NCBI GenBank assembly: GCA_003225465.1
Contig: QIAH01000350.1
Span: 1-36,966 of the forward strand
Length of the DNA: 36,966 bases
Origin: Acidobacteriota bacterium
GTDB taxonomy: Bacteria > Acidobacteriota > Terriglobia > Terriglobales > Acidobacteriaceae
Reading direction: 5' to 3'
Part shown: positions 25,423-33,400 of the stretch, in pieces
Position numbering within the stretch: the stretch's first letter is position 1
Layout: each line of letters begins with the position of its first letter
Translations under genes and position numbers: made by a program
Notes under the pieces: model-generated
The model's input: the letters and a program-made list of their open reading frames with translations, nothing else
The model's database searches: none
Told to the model about the DNA's origin: nothing

Positions 25423-26742
25423 TTATTTTTTCGGTTCAATGGTGATCAAGCGATGCCGTGCTTGCCACTCCTGATCAGGATACTTCCCGTTGGCCACTTG
25501 AAGAAAGAGATGGTAGTTGGCGGCCGCCTGATGATAGTCGCGCAAATGATCGTAGGCCGTCGCGCGTAGGAAATACCCGACCGGAATCTCCGGCAGGAAC
25601 TTGGCACGCATGTCGAGCGCCTTGATGGCGAGCGGATAGTCGTGCATCTCGTTGGCGGCCACAGCCAAATCTCCATAGGCCAAGCCCCAGTCGGGCTTCA
25701 GCTTCACCGTGCTGAGATACTCCTGTTCGGCCCCGGCAAAGTTTTTCAGCTTCATAAAGGTCTGGCCCAGTTGGTGGTGGAGTTCGGCGTCGTTCGGATT
25801 CGCCGTGAGCAGGGAGCGATAGAGCGTTTCGGCTTCGGAGTACTTCCCGGCACTCAGGTAAACGTCGGCCAGATCGCGTTGCGCGTCGCTGTCGCCAGGC
25901 GCGATCTTCAGGCCCGCCTGCAGTTCCGCGATGGCGTCATCGTATTTCTGATCGGCCGCGAGGACTCGTCCGAGTTGTACGTGGGGAGCGGCCTCGTTCG
26001 GACGCTGGTTGACGACCTTGCGCAGATACTCCTCGGCCTCCGGGAAACGCTGCCCACGCATGTAGACATTGGCAAGCCCGACCAGCGCATCCTGAGAAGA
26101 GGGATCGAGCACGAGCGCCTGCTTGTATTGTTCCTCGGCGTCGGCGAACTTCTTTTCGTTCTCAAGCAGCCTGCCCGCCGAGAGACGGGACTCAGGATCC
26201 TTTGGCTGCAGGGCGGCAGCCTGGCGATAAGCTTCGAGCGCCTGAGCCGGGTCGCTGTCCTCTTTGAGACGTGCCAGCGCGAGCCACGCACGGGCGCGAG
26301 CTTCGTCGACATGGCTCTCGGGCTTGAGCCGGGTCGCCGCCTTGAGAAACTCCTCAGCGTCCGGCTGTTTGTGCTTTACCAGCATGAGACCAAGATTCAG
26401 GTTGGATTCGAAGACGTCGGGCTTGGCCGCGACGGACTTTCGATAAGCGGTGATGGAGTCATCCGTCCGACCAAGTGCGTTGTAGACGAAGCCCAGATCG
26501 AACCATGCCTCGTAGTTTGCGGGGTGTGCATCTACCACTTTTTTCAGCAGGGGTTCGGCGGCCGCGTAGTCTTTTTTCTCAATGGCGCTTTCGGCCTGGA
26601 TAAGCTCCGGGGGCTGCGAGGGATCGTCGACGGCGACCCGATGATGCCGCACGGTCTTGCTGCTGGAGACTTGCGCGAAAAGTGGAGTGCCGGCGAGGAG
26701 TACTCCGCAGAGCCAGCGCCGTAATTGCCTATTTGTGGCCAT
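25423..26742 (-). CDS. Secreted TPR-repeat protein
   Basis: 439 residues. Signal peptide (WLCGVLLAGTPLFAQ), then about ten tetratricopeptide repeats with the usual 34-residue spacing and A/Y/P landmarks (for example AEEQYKQALVLDPSSQDALV and AEEYLRKVVNQRPNEAAPHV). TPR solenoids bind partner proteins, so this is probably a periplasmic scaffold, perhaps for the two small secreted proteins made from the same message. I chose ATG 26742 because it starts the signal peptide cleanly; ATG 26760 is possible. The gene start overlaps the uvrA end by 14 bases. Confidence 0.85.
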   Translation of the reverse strand: MATNRQLRRWLCGVLLAGTPLFAQVSSSKTVRHHRVAVDDPSQPPELIQAESAIEKKDYAAAEPLLKKVVDAHPANYEAWFDLGFVYNALGRTDDSITAYRKSVAAKPDVFESNLNLGLMLVKHKQPDAEEFLKAATRLKPESHVDEARARAWLALARLKEDSDPAQALEAYRQAAALQPKDPESRLSAGRLLENEKKFADAEEQYKQALVLDPSSQDALVGLANVYMRGQRFPEAEEYLRKVVNQRPNEAAPHVQLGRVLAADQKYDDAIAELQAGLKIAPGDSDAQRDLADVYLSAGKYSEAETLYRSLLTANPNDAELHHQLGQTFMKLKNFAGAEQEYLSTVKLKPDWGLAYGDLAVAANEMHDYPLAIKALDMRAKFLPEIPVGYFLRATAYDHLRDYHQAAANYHLFLQVANGKYPDQEWQARHRLITIEPKK

Positions 26743-29662
26743 TGGAACCGGAAGTTCCATTCCCGTTCAGCACCGCCGCCAGATATTTTCCAGTATAGGA
26801 ATTGGGAAGCTTCGCAATCGCCTCGGGAGTTCCTGCGCCCACGACATACCCGCCCCGCTCCCCGCCTTCGGGGCCCAGATCGATTACCCAATCCGCCGTC
26901 TTGATGACTTCGAGATTGTGCTCGATCACGACGATTGAGCCTCCTGCGTCAATTAGACGTCGAAACGCCGAAAGCAGTTTGCTGACGTCATCAAAATGAA
27001 GGCCGGTAGTCGGCTCGTCAAAGATATAGAGTATGCGCCGCTTGCGTTGTGGCGACCCCATAGAGCTGGGACGGCCAATCTCGCGCGCCGCCGGCTGAAG
27101 ATGCGCGGCCAGCTTCATGCGTTGCGCTTCGCCTCCGGAAAGCGTAGTGGCGGACTGGCCCAGCCGCAGGTAGCCGAGTCCGACCTCTTCGAGGACGCGA
27201 AGCTTCTCGGTAATCTTAGGAGCCTCGGCGAAGAACTTCAGCGCTTCCTTCACCGTGAGGTTGAGGACTTCGTGAATATTCTTTCCCCGGTACCGGACAT
27301 CGAGCACCTGGGGCTTGTAGCGCGTTCCCTTGCATTCCTCGCAAACCAGTTCGACGTCGGCGAGAAACTGCATCTCAACCGTGACGGTGCCGTCGCCCTG
27401 ACAGGTCTCGCAGCGGCCGCCTGGAATGTTGAACGAAAAATGCCCGGCGGAAAATCCACGCTTCTGCGACTCCGGCAGGGAAGCGAACAGATCGCGGATG
27501 CCATCGAACGCCTTGATGTAGGTCACCGGGTTCGAGCGCGGCGTACGTCCGATGGGAGATTGATCCACCAGCACGACGTCGTCCAGATAGTCCGCACCCT
27601 CGATGCTGTCCCAGTATGGAGCGGGCGGCTGGCTGCCATTGGTCTGCTTCTTCGCGCTCACCAACGCCTGATAAAGCACGTCGTGCAACAGGCTCGACTT
27701 GCCCGATCCCGATACACCCGTGATGGCCACGATCATGCCCAGCGGAATCTTCAGATCGATACTCTTCAGGTTGTGTGCGCGCGCGCCCCGAATCTCGATG
27801 GATTGTGGCCCGGGTTTGCGCCGGTTGTTGGGCAATTGAATGCGCAGGTCCTCGGCAAGATACCGTCCTGTCAGAGATGCGGGGTTCTTCTTGATTTCCG
27901 CGTACGTTCCAGTCGCGATGACCTTGCCGCCGTTCTCGCCGGCCCCGGGCCCAAGGTCAAGAATGCGGTCCGAAGACTTCATGATGTCGGGATCATGCTC
28001 AACCACGAGAATCGTGTTCCCCAGATCGCGCAGGTTGTGCAGAATCTTTATGAGACGATGCGTGTCGCGGCTGTGCAGCCCGATCGAAGGTTCATCGAGA
28101 ACATATAAAGTTCCGACCAGACGCGAACCGAGCGACGTGGCCAGCTGAATCCGCTGCGCTTCGCCGCCCGAGAGAGTCGATGCCAGACGATCAAGCGTGA
28201 GATATTCCAGCCCAACGTCGTTGAGAAATCGCAGCCGCTCCCGGATTTCCACCAGCAACCTGTCGGCGATCGCGGCTTCCTGCGGGCGCAATTCGAGCGA
28301 CTGGAAAAAGTCGGAAGCCTGCTCGACGGTCATGCTGCAAACCTCGCAGATGTTGCGTCCATTGATCTTGACCTGCTGGGCTTCCGGACGCAATCGCGCT
28401 CCACCGCAGGTCGTGCACATGGAATAGCCGCGGTACCGGCTCAGGAAAACGCGCACATGCAACTTGTACTTCTTGCGCTCGAGATGATTGAAGAAGCCGC
28501 GGACACCCGGAAATTTGCCTTCGCCATCCACGATGAGCTTCTGCTGTTCCGGATCCAGTTCGGACCAGGGGACGTCCAGCGGAATCTTGACCTGCTTGGC
28601 AAAGCGCTTCAACTCCGTGAAGAGTGGACGATACTTCGGCTTCGTCCACGGCTCGATGGCACCATCATTCAAGGTCTTCGACTGGTCTGGAATCACCAGA
28701 TCGAGGTCGAAGTCGATGGTGTTGCCGAATCCCTGGCAGCGCGGACAGGCGCCGTAGGGATTGTTGAAGGAGAACAGGATCGGCTCGGGCTCTTCGTAGC
28801 GGATGTGATCCCGCTTGCATTCGAAGCGCTGGCTGAAGCGCAACTGCTGGGGTGCTTCGCCTTCGCGCGGCGCAGTCTCAAAAATCACCTCGCCCGATTC
28901 GCGGTAGCCCGTCTCAATCGCGTCGACAATGCGCGTCCGCGCATCAGCTGCAACCACCAGGCGGTCTACCAGGACGAATACCGGTGCATTGAAATCAATA
29001 TCCAGTAGCGACTCGGGAGTCGAGAACTCGAAGATCTGCCCATTCTGATGCAACCGGTTGAAGCCCCGCGTCCGCAAGTCGAGCAAACGGGTCTTCAACA
29101 CGTCGGAAGGAAGGCGCGACTCTTCGGCCTTGCTCTTCTTAGGGCCCCGCACATTCTTTTTCGCTGTATCGACGGACCGGGTCGGGGTCGATTGCAGCGG
29201 AAACAACACCTGCAACCGGGTTTCTTCTTCCATCCCCAGGATCGTGTCAGCGACTTCGTCCACCGCGTCTTTCTTGACCTCCTGGCCGCACTTCAGACAG
29301 AAGGTACGTCCCACGCGCGCGAACAGCAGCCGCAGATAATCATAGATCTCGGTCGCAGTGGCAACCGTGGAGCGAGGATTACGGGTGGAGTTCTTCTGCC
29401 GGATTGCCACTGCGGGAGCGATCCCATCGATGACGTCGGCATCCGGCTTCTCGATGCGTTCCAGAAACTGGCGAGCGTAGGCGGACAGCGACTCGACATA
29501 CCGCCGCTGGCCTTCCGCATAGATGGTGTCGAAGGCGAGCGAGGATTTACCCGAACCGGACACACCCGTCACCACGGTGAGGGTGTTATGCCCAATCGTA
29601 AAGTCGATATTCTTCAGGTTGTGAACGCGAGCGCCGCGAACAACAATACTGTCTGTGGACAT
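26729..29662 (-). CDS. uvrA: Excinuclease ABC subunit A
   Basis: 977 residues. Damage-recognition ATPase of nucleotide excision repair, with two ABC modules: Walker A GVSGSGKSS in both halves, signatures LSGGEAQRIQLA and LSGGEAQRMKLA, Walker B LYVLDEPSIGLH and LYIFDEPTTGLH. Zinc modules are CLKCG with CPRCQG, CTTCGG with CEVC, and CETCQGDG with CEECKG. A segment of about 15 residues (QPAAREIGRPSSMGSPQRKR) sits between the second signature and Walker B, where most UvrA proteins have only a few residues. I chose ATG 29662 by family alignment; TTG 29683 has AGGAG just upstream and would add 7 residues. Confidence 0.97.
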   Translation of the reverse strand: MSTDSIVVRGARVHNLKNIDFTIGHNTLTVVTGVSGSGKSSLAFDTIYAEGQRRYVESLSAYARQFLERIEKPDADVIDGIAPAVAIRQKNSTRNPRSTVATATEIYDYLRLLFARVGRTFCLKCGQEVKKDAVDEVADTILGMEEETRLQVLFPLQSTPTRSVDTAKKNVRGPKKSKAEESRLPSDVLKTRLLDLRTRGFNRLHQNGQIFEFSTPESLLDIDFNAPVFVLVDRLVVAADARTRIVDAIETGYRESGEVIFETAPREGEAPQQLRFSQRFECKRDHIRYEEPEPILFSFNNPYGACPRCQGFGNTIDFDLDLVIPDQSKTLNDGAIEPWTKPKYRPLFTELKRFAKQVKIPLDVPWSELDPEQQKLIVDGEGKFPGVRGFFNHLERKKYKLHVRVFLSRYRGYSMCTTCGGARLRPEAQQVKINGRNICEVCSMTVEQASDFFQSLELRPQEAAIADRLLVEIRERLRFLNDVGLEYLTLDRLASTLSGGEAQRIQLATSLGSRLVGTLYVLDEPSIGLHSRDTHRLIKILHNLRDLGNTILVVEHDPDIMKSSDRILDLGPGAGENGGKVIATGTYAEIKKNPASLTGRYLAEDLRIQLPNNRRKPGPQSIEIRGARAHNLKSIDLKIPLGMIVAITGVSGSGKSSLLHDVLYQALVSAKKQTNGSQPPAPYWDSIEGADYLDDVVLVDQSPIGRTPRSNPVTYIKAFDGIRDLFASLPESQKRGFSAGHFSFNIPGGRCETCQGDGTVTVEMQFLADVELVCEECKGTRYKPQVLDVRYRGKNIHEVLNLTVKEALKFFAEAPKITEKLRVLEEVGLGYLRLGQSATTLSGGEAQRMKLAAHLQPAAREIGRPSSMGSPQRKRRILYIFDEPTTGLHFDDVSKLLSAFRRLIDAGGSIVVIEHNLEVIKTADWVIDLGPEGGERGGYVVGAGTPEAIAKLPNSYTGKYLAAVLNGNGTSGSNGHK

Positions 29663-29753
29663 CTGCAAAAAGGACCCGCGCAAGCTCTCCTGACAACCGC
29701 CTGAGAAGACCGGAGTGTCCCAGACGAGGCCAGCAAGCCTACAGAATCCTTCT

Positions 29754-29759
29754 ATTATA
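29754..29759 (-). promoter_or_regulatory. Possible -10 element for uvrA
   Basis: TATAAT on the minus strand, 70-95 bases before the uvrA start and overlapping the stop of the 56-codon gene. No good -35 is seen, and I see no LexA-type box nearby. Confidence 0.3.
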
Positions 29760-29925
29760 CGGCACGGCGAGAGCGGGCTTCGGAACGACGGCGGAAGGAC
29801 GGCGAATCCGACAAAATGTAATCCACTGACTCGCGAGGAACGAAGATCAGCGCAATCAAGGCCCCCAAGCCAAGTCCCGCGAGCAGAAAGCTAACTGCGG
29901 TTCGGGCATCATAATCAGTTCGCAT
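29755..29925 (-). CDS. Small single-span membrane protein (56 residues)
   Basis: Begins MRTDYDARTAVSFLLAGLGL, one membrane helix (about 11-30, ending LIALIFVPRE), and ends with an Arg/Ser-rich tail SFRRRSEARSRRAV. The pattern of a short polar start, Gly-rich helix and a P(R/K)S/E turn is like YtxH-type envelope proteins. GGGGA about 7 bases upstream of the ATG serves as a ribosome binding site. It sits between the DUF5818-like gene and uvrA on the same strand. Function unknown; small size means it could be missed by gene callers. Confidence 0.65.
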   Translation of the reverse strand: MRTDYDARTAVSFLLAGLGLGALIALIFVPRESVDYILSDSPSFRRRSEARSRRAV

Positions 29926-29948
29926 ATACAGTCCCCGGAAAAAGTTTT

Positions 29949-29976
29949 GCGCGCCTGGTCGAACCAGGCGCGCACA
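29949..29976 (-). terminator. Hairpin after the DUF5818-like gene
   Basis: Perfect 11-bp stem GCGCGCCTGGT (29949-29959) / ACCAGGCGCGC (29963-29973), loop CGA. On the minus strand it is followed by AAAACTTTTT, so the T-run is 5 bases off the stem. It lies 34 bases after the stop at 30007 and just before the 56-codon gene. Confidence 0.65.
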
Positions 29977-30006
29977 TTCTCAAAAGCGATCTACTCATTT
30001 ACGTGG

Positions 30007-30360
30007 CTATTGCACGCCGGAGATACTTTGAACCTGGATAATGTTGGTTGACGTGTCCAGTTTACCCGTCACCCGAACCTGTTTGCCGACGTATGCTTTC
30101 GCCATCTTCTCATCATCGAGTTTGTAGTTGGCATTGCCCGCGCTGTCTTTTAGCCGCACGCTGTTGCCTTCATCTACGATGGTACCGGTATATTCCTTTG
30201 CACGCTGTACTTGGCCGGTGGGCTGCCTGCTTGATTGCCCAGCTTGTGGTGTATCAGGCGATGGCTGAGTTTGCTGCGGCTCTTGCGCATACAGCGAACC
30301 CACGCTTGCGAGCGCCAAAATGACGACAAGAACTGAGCCGTGAATAAGGTTCTTTATCAT
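30007..30360 (-). CDS. Secreted DUF5818-like small protein
   Basis: 117 residues from ATG 30360, which has a strong AGGAGG 6 bases upstream. A signal peptide (IHGSVLVVILALASVGSLYA) is followed by a Gln/Pro/Ser-rich linker and a small beta domain of about 60 residues (EYTGTIVDEGNSVRLKD ... GKQVRVTGKLDTSTNIIQVQ). That domain looks like the OB-fold-type DUF5818 family I associate with acidobacteria. Function is unknown. It is transcribed apart from uvrA, given the hairpin that follows. Confidence 0.75.
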   Translation of the reverse strand: MIKNLIHGSVLVVILALASVGSLYAQEPQQTQPSPDTPQAGQSSRQPTGQVQRAKEYTGTIVDEGNSVRLKDSAGNANYKLDDEKMAKAYVGKQVRVTGKLDTSTNIIQVQSISGVQ

Positions 30361-30687
30361 TGGATACCTCCTAGACAAGAATTTCCACTCGCTCGAAATC
30401 ATCTGGAATGCACGCACGATTCCAGAACGCGCTGACTGTGTAAAAACAGAAAACGCTTCGTTTATCCATTCCGCTCTTACTACTGGAGTGCAATTTCAAC
30501 TGTGTTGCAGGCAATTCTTTCGCGTCTGAAGTGCGTGACAGTCCGGTAGTGAGCACTTGTCCTTCTCCAGAAGAAGCTTCATCCCGCGTCGAGAGAGCGT
30601 TTGTACTGGATTCTACCTAGGGAATTGCTTTGGCACTCCCGGTGCAACGTACGAACGGCAATCATTCATCCATAGGGAGTTAACGTA
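30361..30687. other. Intergenic region between divergent small genes
   Basis: 327 bases. It holds the AGGAGG of the DUF5818-like gene at its left edge and AGGGAG (30674-30679) before the ATG at 30688 at its right edge. No clear sigma-70 promoter is visible. GGAATTGC (30620 area) followed after a spacer by CAACGTACG could be an ECF-type promoter, but the match is loose. No gene is convincing. Confidence 0.35.
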
Positions 30688-31257
30688 ATGCGGGCGACAC
30701 TCGTTGCGGCGGTGCGTTCGTGTGAGGAGGGAGGAGTGGGCTCTGCAGAAAACAAGACAGCGGCGTATGGACTCTTCCGCATGGAAGTTCGTCTCGATGA
30801 GGTAATGACGTCGCTGAATTCCGCCGGCTTCGAGAGTGAAGACATTTGTGTGTTCTTGCCGCCGGCGCATCCGATCGTCGAAGGAATGCGGAATATGAAG
30901 GCCGCCGCTTCTGAATTCGAGATGGAAGCGGGTCCAGAGCGTATGGTTTCGTGGCTTTCCACCTTCGGCGGAGTGGTGATTCCCGACCTCGTCTGTTTTG
31001 TGGGATCGCGCGAGTACCTGCAAGCGCTTACCCACACAAATCACCTGCCTGACGTGACCGGCAACCAGGGGATGCTGGCGAGCCTGGGGATCCCCGCGCG
31101 CTACGCCGCGCGTGTGCGTCGGGATGCCAGCCTGGTCTTCGTCAGCTGCGATGGTTCGGCTCAGTCGGAATGGGCAAGGGAAATTCTGCGGCGCCTGCGG
31201 GCGGAGGAAGTGCGTTTGCTGGGAGAATTGGACGAAGTCGGAGCTGGCCTCAGCTAG
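30688..31257 (+). CDS. Cytoplasmic protein with a general-stress-like N-terminal domain
   Basis: 189 residues, no signal peptide; AGGGAG lies 8 bases upstream of the ATG. The region AAYGLFRMEVRLDEVMTSLN and AGFESEDICVFLPP resembles the YflT/general stress protein 17M ferredoxin-like fold, where the protein senses or modulates through an alpha-beta sandwich. The middle (STFGGVVIPDLVCFVGSREY) is a glycine-rich hydrophobic turn as in membrane-associated stress proteins. The end (VFVSCDGSAQSEWAREILRR) again suggests an alpha-beta fold with one Cys. No enzyme motif. The similarity is by eye and moderate. Confidence 0.65.
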   Translation: MRATLVAAVRSCEEGGVGSAENKTAAYGLFRMEVRLDEVMTSLNSAGFESEDICVFLPPAHPIVEGMRNMKAAASEFEMEAGPERMVSWLSTFGGVVIPDLVCFVGSREYLQALTHTNHLPDVTGNQGMLASLGIPARYAARVRRDASLVFVSCDGSAQSEWAREILRRLRAEEVRLLGELDEVGAGLS

Positions 31258-31296
31258 AACCAGGCTCTCGAATCGAAAAACGAAATAGTCCAGGAA

Positions 31297-31527
31297 CTAC
31301 TGCCGTTCGCGGTCACGGCGCTGCCCGTAGCGGAACGCGAGTCCCACCCCGACCGTCATAAACCCGAGCGGCGGCAGAAGCAACACGATCACTCCCCGGC
31401 TGATGGCACGCTGACCATCCTTGGTAGCGCCGGTTGCGTTCGCGTAGCACATTGCGCAGCCTTGAGCGAAGGTCGGCGCCGACCAGAATCCAAGCGCGAT
31501 GATCGAAATCCAAAGGTGGCGCCTCAC
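31297..31527 (-). CDS. Small membrane protein with a CAMCY motif, cox operon end
   Basis: 76 residues, GTG start overlapping the ctaF stop (GTGA, 31524-31527). An N-terminal membrane/signal segment ends near PTFAQ, then GCAMCYANATGATKDGQRAI, a second membrane segment (GVIVLLLPPLGFMTVGVGLA) and a basic tail. The CxxC after the first segment would face the periplasm and could bind copper or be a redox pair. Tight coupling to the oxidase genes suggests a role in oxidase assembly or copper handling, but this is inference. I recall similar CAMCY proteins near acidobacterial cox genes. Confidence 0.75.
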   Translation of the reverse strand: MRRHLWISIIALGFWSAPTFAQGCAMCYANATGATKDGQRAISRGVIVLLLPPLGFMTVGVGLAFRYGQRRDRERQ

Positions 31528-31838
31528 TTCACCCCCAATGTCAGAATGCGATCGGCATCGCGGAAGAAAAAGATCCACATCAATGCAAAGCACCCGGTCA
31601 CCGAAATAGTGAGCAGCCAGCGCATGCGCGGAATTTCCGACTTCAGGTGCATGAAATACATCGTGATCAATCCCGCTTTGACCACCGAGAGCACCAGCAA
31701 AACTTCAAGCATCCGCACGGGCTGGAGAACCTGCTTGTAGGCGAGAACAACTTCCACCGCCGTGAGAAGAAGAAGCGCTCCCCACACCCAGAGGTATGTG
31801 CCCTTGCTTTCTCCGTGTACTGCGCTGACGTCATGCAT
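31524..31838 (-). CDS. ctaF: Cytochrome c oxidase subunit IV
   Basis: 104 residues, three membrane helices (YLWVWGALLLLTAVEVVLAY; LLVLSVVKAGLITMYFMHLK; WLLTISVTGCFALMWIFFF). The YFMHLKSE motif between helices two and three is typical of the prokaryotic COX4 family. A small accessory subunit of the haem-copper oxidase in the inner membrane. AGGAGAGG lies upstream of the ATG. It follows the second subunit III gene by 19 bases. Confidence 0.9.
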   Translation of the reverse strand: MHDVSAVHGESKGTYLWVWGALLLLTAVEVVLAYKQVLQPVRMLEVLLVLSVVKAGLITMYFMHLKSEIPRMRWLLTISVTGCFALMWIFFFRDADRILTLGVK

Positions 31839-31857
31839 CGTGAAATCCTCTCCTTCA

Positions 31858-32613
31858 CTAAACCTTGGTGGACATCAGGTACACCAGCGGGAAGATGAAC
31901 ATCCACACCAGATCGACAAAATGCCAGTACAACCCGGACACCTCGACGTCATTCGCATCGTAATCCTTTGGCTTCAGGAAGAGAACAATCGCCGAAATTA
32001 CCGCGCCGACCAGCAGCACGTGGATGCCGTAATGGAACACACTGTCCGCCGGTGTCAGAAAAAATCCGAGCGCCCACAAGACCAACAGCACGGGAAGGAA
32101 CTTTTTCCGCAGCGCAATGACTCCGAGATAAATTACGCCGATGGTCACGTGCAACATGTGCATACCGGTCAAGGTAAAGAACGTTCCCCCAAAGAGCGGC
32201 ACTGCGGACCAGGGGTTTCCGGAAGGCGTCATCTTGTCGGCGATGAGCCGGGTCCACTCCTGGGCATGGAGCACTGTGAAAGCCGCGCCGAAGAACATGG
32301 TCGCCAGCAGCCAGTTACGAACCCAGGGCTTGTCGCCGCGGTTGGCCGCCATCACGGCCAGCACCATCGTCAGCGAACTTGAGAGCAGGCAGGCCGTCAT
32401 GATGGTGGCATTCGCGATGCTTTCTTTGCCGAACGGTGTCGGCCATGCCGGGTTGGAGATGCGCCCATAGCTATAGGCGAACAGCAAGGCTCCAAACGTG
32501 AGCGAATCGGAGGCCAGGAACAACCACATCCCGACTTTCTTCGAATAGGTTCCGAACAGGGACGGCTCGAATGCGCCGTGAGTATCGTGGACCGCGTGTT
32601 GCACGGTTGCCAT
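31858..32613 (-). CDS. ctaE: Cytochrome c oxidase subunit III (second copy)
   Basis: 251 residues, seven membrane segments. Diagnostic features are KVGMWLFLASDSLTFGALL at the start, FFTLTGMHMLHVTIGVIYLG and the C-terminal SGLYWHFVDLVWMFIFPLVY. These mark the COX3/CyoC family; subunit III stabilises the catalytic core and its proton uptake path. AGGAG precedes the ATG. This copy has the longer, canonical loop between segments three and four. Confidence 0.93.
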   Translation of the reverse strand: MATVQHAVHDTHGAFEPSLFGTYSKKVGMWLFLASDSLTFGALLFAYSYGRISNPAWPTPFGKESIANATIMTACLLSSSLTMVLAVMAANRGDKPWVRNWLLATMFFGAAFTVLHAQEWTRLIADKMTPSGNPWSAVPLFGGTFFTLTGMHMLHVTIGVIYLGVIALRKKFLPVLLVLWALGFFLTPADSVFHYGIHVLLVGAVISAIVLFLKPKDYDANDVEVSGLYWHFVDLVWMFIFPLVYLMSTKV

Positions 32614-32635
32614 CGTTAGGGATCTCCTTAACTCG

Positions 32636-33388
32636 CTATCGGACGATCATCAAAAGAACCACAATATAAATCCACAGCAATGCCATGAAGTGCCAATACC
32701 ACGCCGCAATATCCACCACGATGCGTTGCGCTTCAATGGGCTTGTGAAGCATCCAGGATGCCGCGGCCGCATACATCAGCGCGATCACTCCGCCAGCGAG
32801 GTGAACCGCGTGCGTGGCAAATAACAAGTATGCGAACGAACTGCTCGGTCCGGTGTTCACGAAGAAGCGATGCTCGTGCAGGATCCGCCACACCAGAAGC
32901 TGTCCCGCCAGAAATCCCATGCCCAGGATGACCGTCGTCCCGAGCCACGGGAAGCCGCGCTCGTCGCCCAGCGAAACACCGGGGATGGATTTCACGGGCG
33001 CCAGCGCGGCCTTGCGCGTGATGGCGCGCCGCGCAAACTCCATGGTCAAGCTGCTTACCAGCAGCACCGCCGTGTTCACAAACAGCAGAACCCAGGGAAG
33101 ATTAATCGGCACCCAATCGCGCGAATAGGTATTCGTCTGGGCATCAAATGAGGGGAGGCCTTTGCGCACGAGCAGCGCGCTGGTGAATCCCACAAACAGC
33201 ATGATAACGGCGGTGAGTCCCAGCACCAGTCCGAGGCGGGCACGGCGCAGGCGCTCGCCGTAATTAAAGGCCCCATTGCCTCCACCGCCATTGCCATCGC
33301 CCCCACCGCCAAACGAGGGAGGAGCGCCTCCCCCGGCATCGCGGGCTTTCGGGTCCTTTACTGCAAAATTCGGGGCCAAGGTTGACAT
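32636..33388 (-). CDS. Cytochrome c oxidase subunit III paralog (first copy)
   Basis: 250 residues. An N-terminal Gly/Asn-rich cytoplasmic stretch (about 20-40, GGGGDGNGGGG) is followed by about six membrane segments, including LLFATHAVHLAGGVIALMYA and the COX3-like end IAAWYWHFMALLWIYIVVLL. It is diverged from the next gene but clearly the same family. Two tandem subunit III genes suggest a split or duplicated role, for example one being an assembly factor. It lies 12 bases after ctaD. Confidence 0.87.
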   Translation of the reverse strand: MSTLAPNFAVKDPKARDAGGGAPPSFGGGGDGNGGGGNGAFNYGERLRRARLGLVLGLTAVIMLFVGFTSALLVRKGLPSFDAQTNTYSRDWVPINLPWVLLFVNTAVLLVSSLTMEFARRAITRKAALAPVKSIPGVSLGDERGFPWLGTTVILGMGFLAGQLLVWRILHEHRFFVNTGPSSSFAYLLFATHAVHLAGGVIALMYAAAASWMLHKPIEAQRIVVDIAAWYWHFMALLWIYIVVLLMIVR

Positions 33389-33400
33389 ACCTGATTTGAA

